From contig JALWNR010000414.1 of the NCBI GenBank assembly GCA_027083715.1, positions 1-15,315 on the forward strand: 15,315 nt of DNA, written 5' to 3'. Position numbers and translations under genes: made by a program. The notes below the pieces were generated by a model, which had not been told where the DNA came from, searched no databases, and saw only the letters and a list, made by a program, of their open reading frames with translations. Positions within the stretch are counted from its first letter, which is position 1. Every line of letters begins with the position of its first letter. Positions 14,723 through 15,315 of the stretch are shown piece by piece. The stretch is from Bacteroidales bacterium (GTDB taxonomy: Bacteria > Bacteroidota > Bacteroidia > Bacteroidales > NBLH01).

Positions 14723-15315
14723 CTATTTTTTTGAGTCAAATTCCTGTAAAGCATCCAGTACATAATTTATTTCTTCATCGGTTAAATCAACATGCGAAGG
14801 CAATGTGATGAAACTTTTCCAGATTTCTTTAGCAACCGTACAATCCTTATCGTATTTTTGAAATAATGGCTGCATGGGTAAAGGGTAAAAGTGTACTCCG
14901 GTAGCAATTCCTTTACTTTTCAGGTTAATGATTAATTCATCTCTGTGTTCGCTGCGAATAGCAAAAAACCAATAAGCACCTGTGTTTATGTTGTAAGGAA
15001 AAATGGGCTTAATTGTTTTCAATCCCTTAATTCCGTCCAGATATTTTGCAATGATGGCTCTGCGTTTTGCATTCATCTTGTCCAGCTTATGCAGTTGTGC
15101 CAGACCGATTGCAGCGGCAACATCGTTCATATTGTATTTGTAGCCTAATAGTGCAATTTCGTAATGCCAGTGCATTGCATCATTATTCGTATCAGCAGAT
15201 TGGGTTCTTTTCCAGGTGTCCTTATCAATCCCAACCCATCTTTGTGCACGCAAGGGAGTAATCAATTCCACATCGTCCGAACAAATCATGCCGCCATCGC
15301 CGGAAGTCATGCATT
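14723..15315 (-). CDS. DegT/DnrJ/EryC1/StrS-family sugar aminotransferase, 5' end outside window
   Basis: This is the C-terminal half of a PLP-dependent aminotransferase that converts a keto group on a nucleotide-linked sugar to an amine. The visible part begins just after the expected PLP-binding lysine. The last full codons read C-M-T-S-G-D-G-G-M, the segment that follows that lysine in this family, and the next codon, cut by the edge, is NAA and so could be AAA (Lys). The methionine at 15308-15310 is therefore internal and not the start. Further family features are the segment with GYKYNMND and AAIGLAQL and a C-terminal HFYPLP region. The gene ends in TAG, 5 bases before the GT2 gene. About 197 residues are present of a usual 370 or so. 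The exact sugar and the position aminated cannot be read from this half. The family call is secure, the substrate unknown. Confidence 0.93.
   Translation of the reverse strand, partial: CMTSGDGGMICSDDVELITPLRAQRWVGIDKDTWKRTQSADTNNDAMHWHYEIALLGYKYNMNDVAAAIGLAQLHKLDKMNAKRRAIIAKYLDGIKGLKTIKPIFPYNINTGAYWFFAIRSEHRDELIINLKSKGIATGVHFYPLPMQPLFQKYDKDCTVAKEIWKSFITLPSHVDLTDEEINYVLDALQEFDSKK

Noticed and set aside
15308..15310. ATG as the start of the first aminotransferase
   Set aside because: It lies within the conserved segment just after the PLP lysine, so the protein must begin well upstream, outside the window.
1..15315. CRISPR array, transposase, tRNA or rRNA genes
   Set aside because: No regularly spaced direct repeats with unique spacers, no transposase motifs or terminal inverted repeats, and no tRNA- or rRNA-like sequence were seen on either strand.

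Overview
The window is a single co-directional polysaccharide (O-antigen or capsule type) biosynthesis locus. All 16 protein-coding regions I accept lie on the minus strand, so transcription runs from position 15315 down to about 112. The DNA is AT-rich, start codons are ATG, Shine-Dalgarno sequences are weak or absent, and the gene families (a GT9 transferase with an N-terminal Cys cluster, a FemAB-like protein, LegB/LegC-like enzymes) suit a member of the Bacteroidota. That assignment is inferred from style; there is no rRNA or other marker gene.

In transcription order, the upstream block (15315 to 10851) holds a DegT-type sugar aminotransferase cut by the window edge, a GT2 glycosyltransferase, a hexapeptide-repeat acyltransferase, a small acyl carrier protein, an SDR reductase and a stand-alone AMP-forming ligase. 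The last four look like a module that activates an organic or amino acid, holds it on the carrier protein, modifies it and transfers it to a sugar. The middle block (10847 to 8095) holds a Wzx-type flippase and a GT4-like glycosyltransferase. The third block (8090 to 2520) is an amino-sugar pathway: sugar-1-phosphate nucleotidyltransferase, LegB-like 4,6-dehydratase, a second SDR epimerase/reductase, LegC-like aminotransferase, GNAT acetyltransferase and FemAB-like acyl/aminoacyl transferase. The last block (2498 to 112) holds a GT9 and a GT4 glycosyltransferase.

The genes are tightly packed. There are ATGA overlaps at 9351-9354 and 5312-5315, and most other gaps are 1 to 30 bases, consistent with one operon and translational coupling. 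The two larger gaps are 6287-6374 (88 bases, nothing clear) and 1279-1376 (98 bases). The second continues the GT9 reading frame past its stop for 33 codons, ending in an ATGA overlap with the next gene. Downstream of the last gene, 1-111 holds degenerate 7-base repeats in both orientations.

Taken together the locus would make a repeat unit with at least two amino sugars (two aminotransferases), each followed by its own acylation genes, assembled by four glycosyltransferases and flipped by Wzx. No polymerase (Wzy), ligase, nonulosonate synthase or CMP-sugar synthetase is visible here. The most interesting feature is the carrier-protein acylation module, followed by the pairing of a LegC-like aminotransferase with GNAT and FemAB-like genes.
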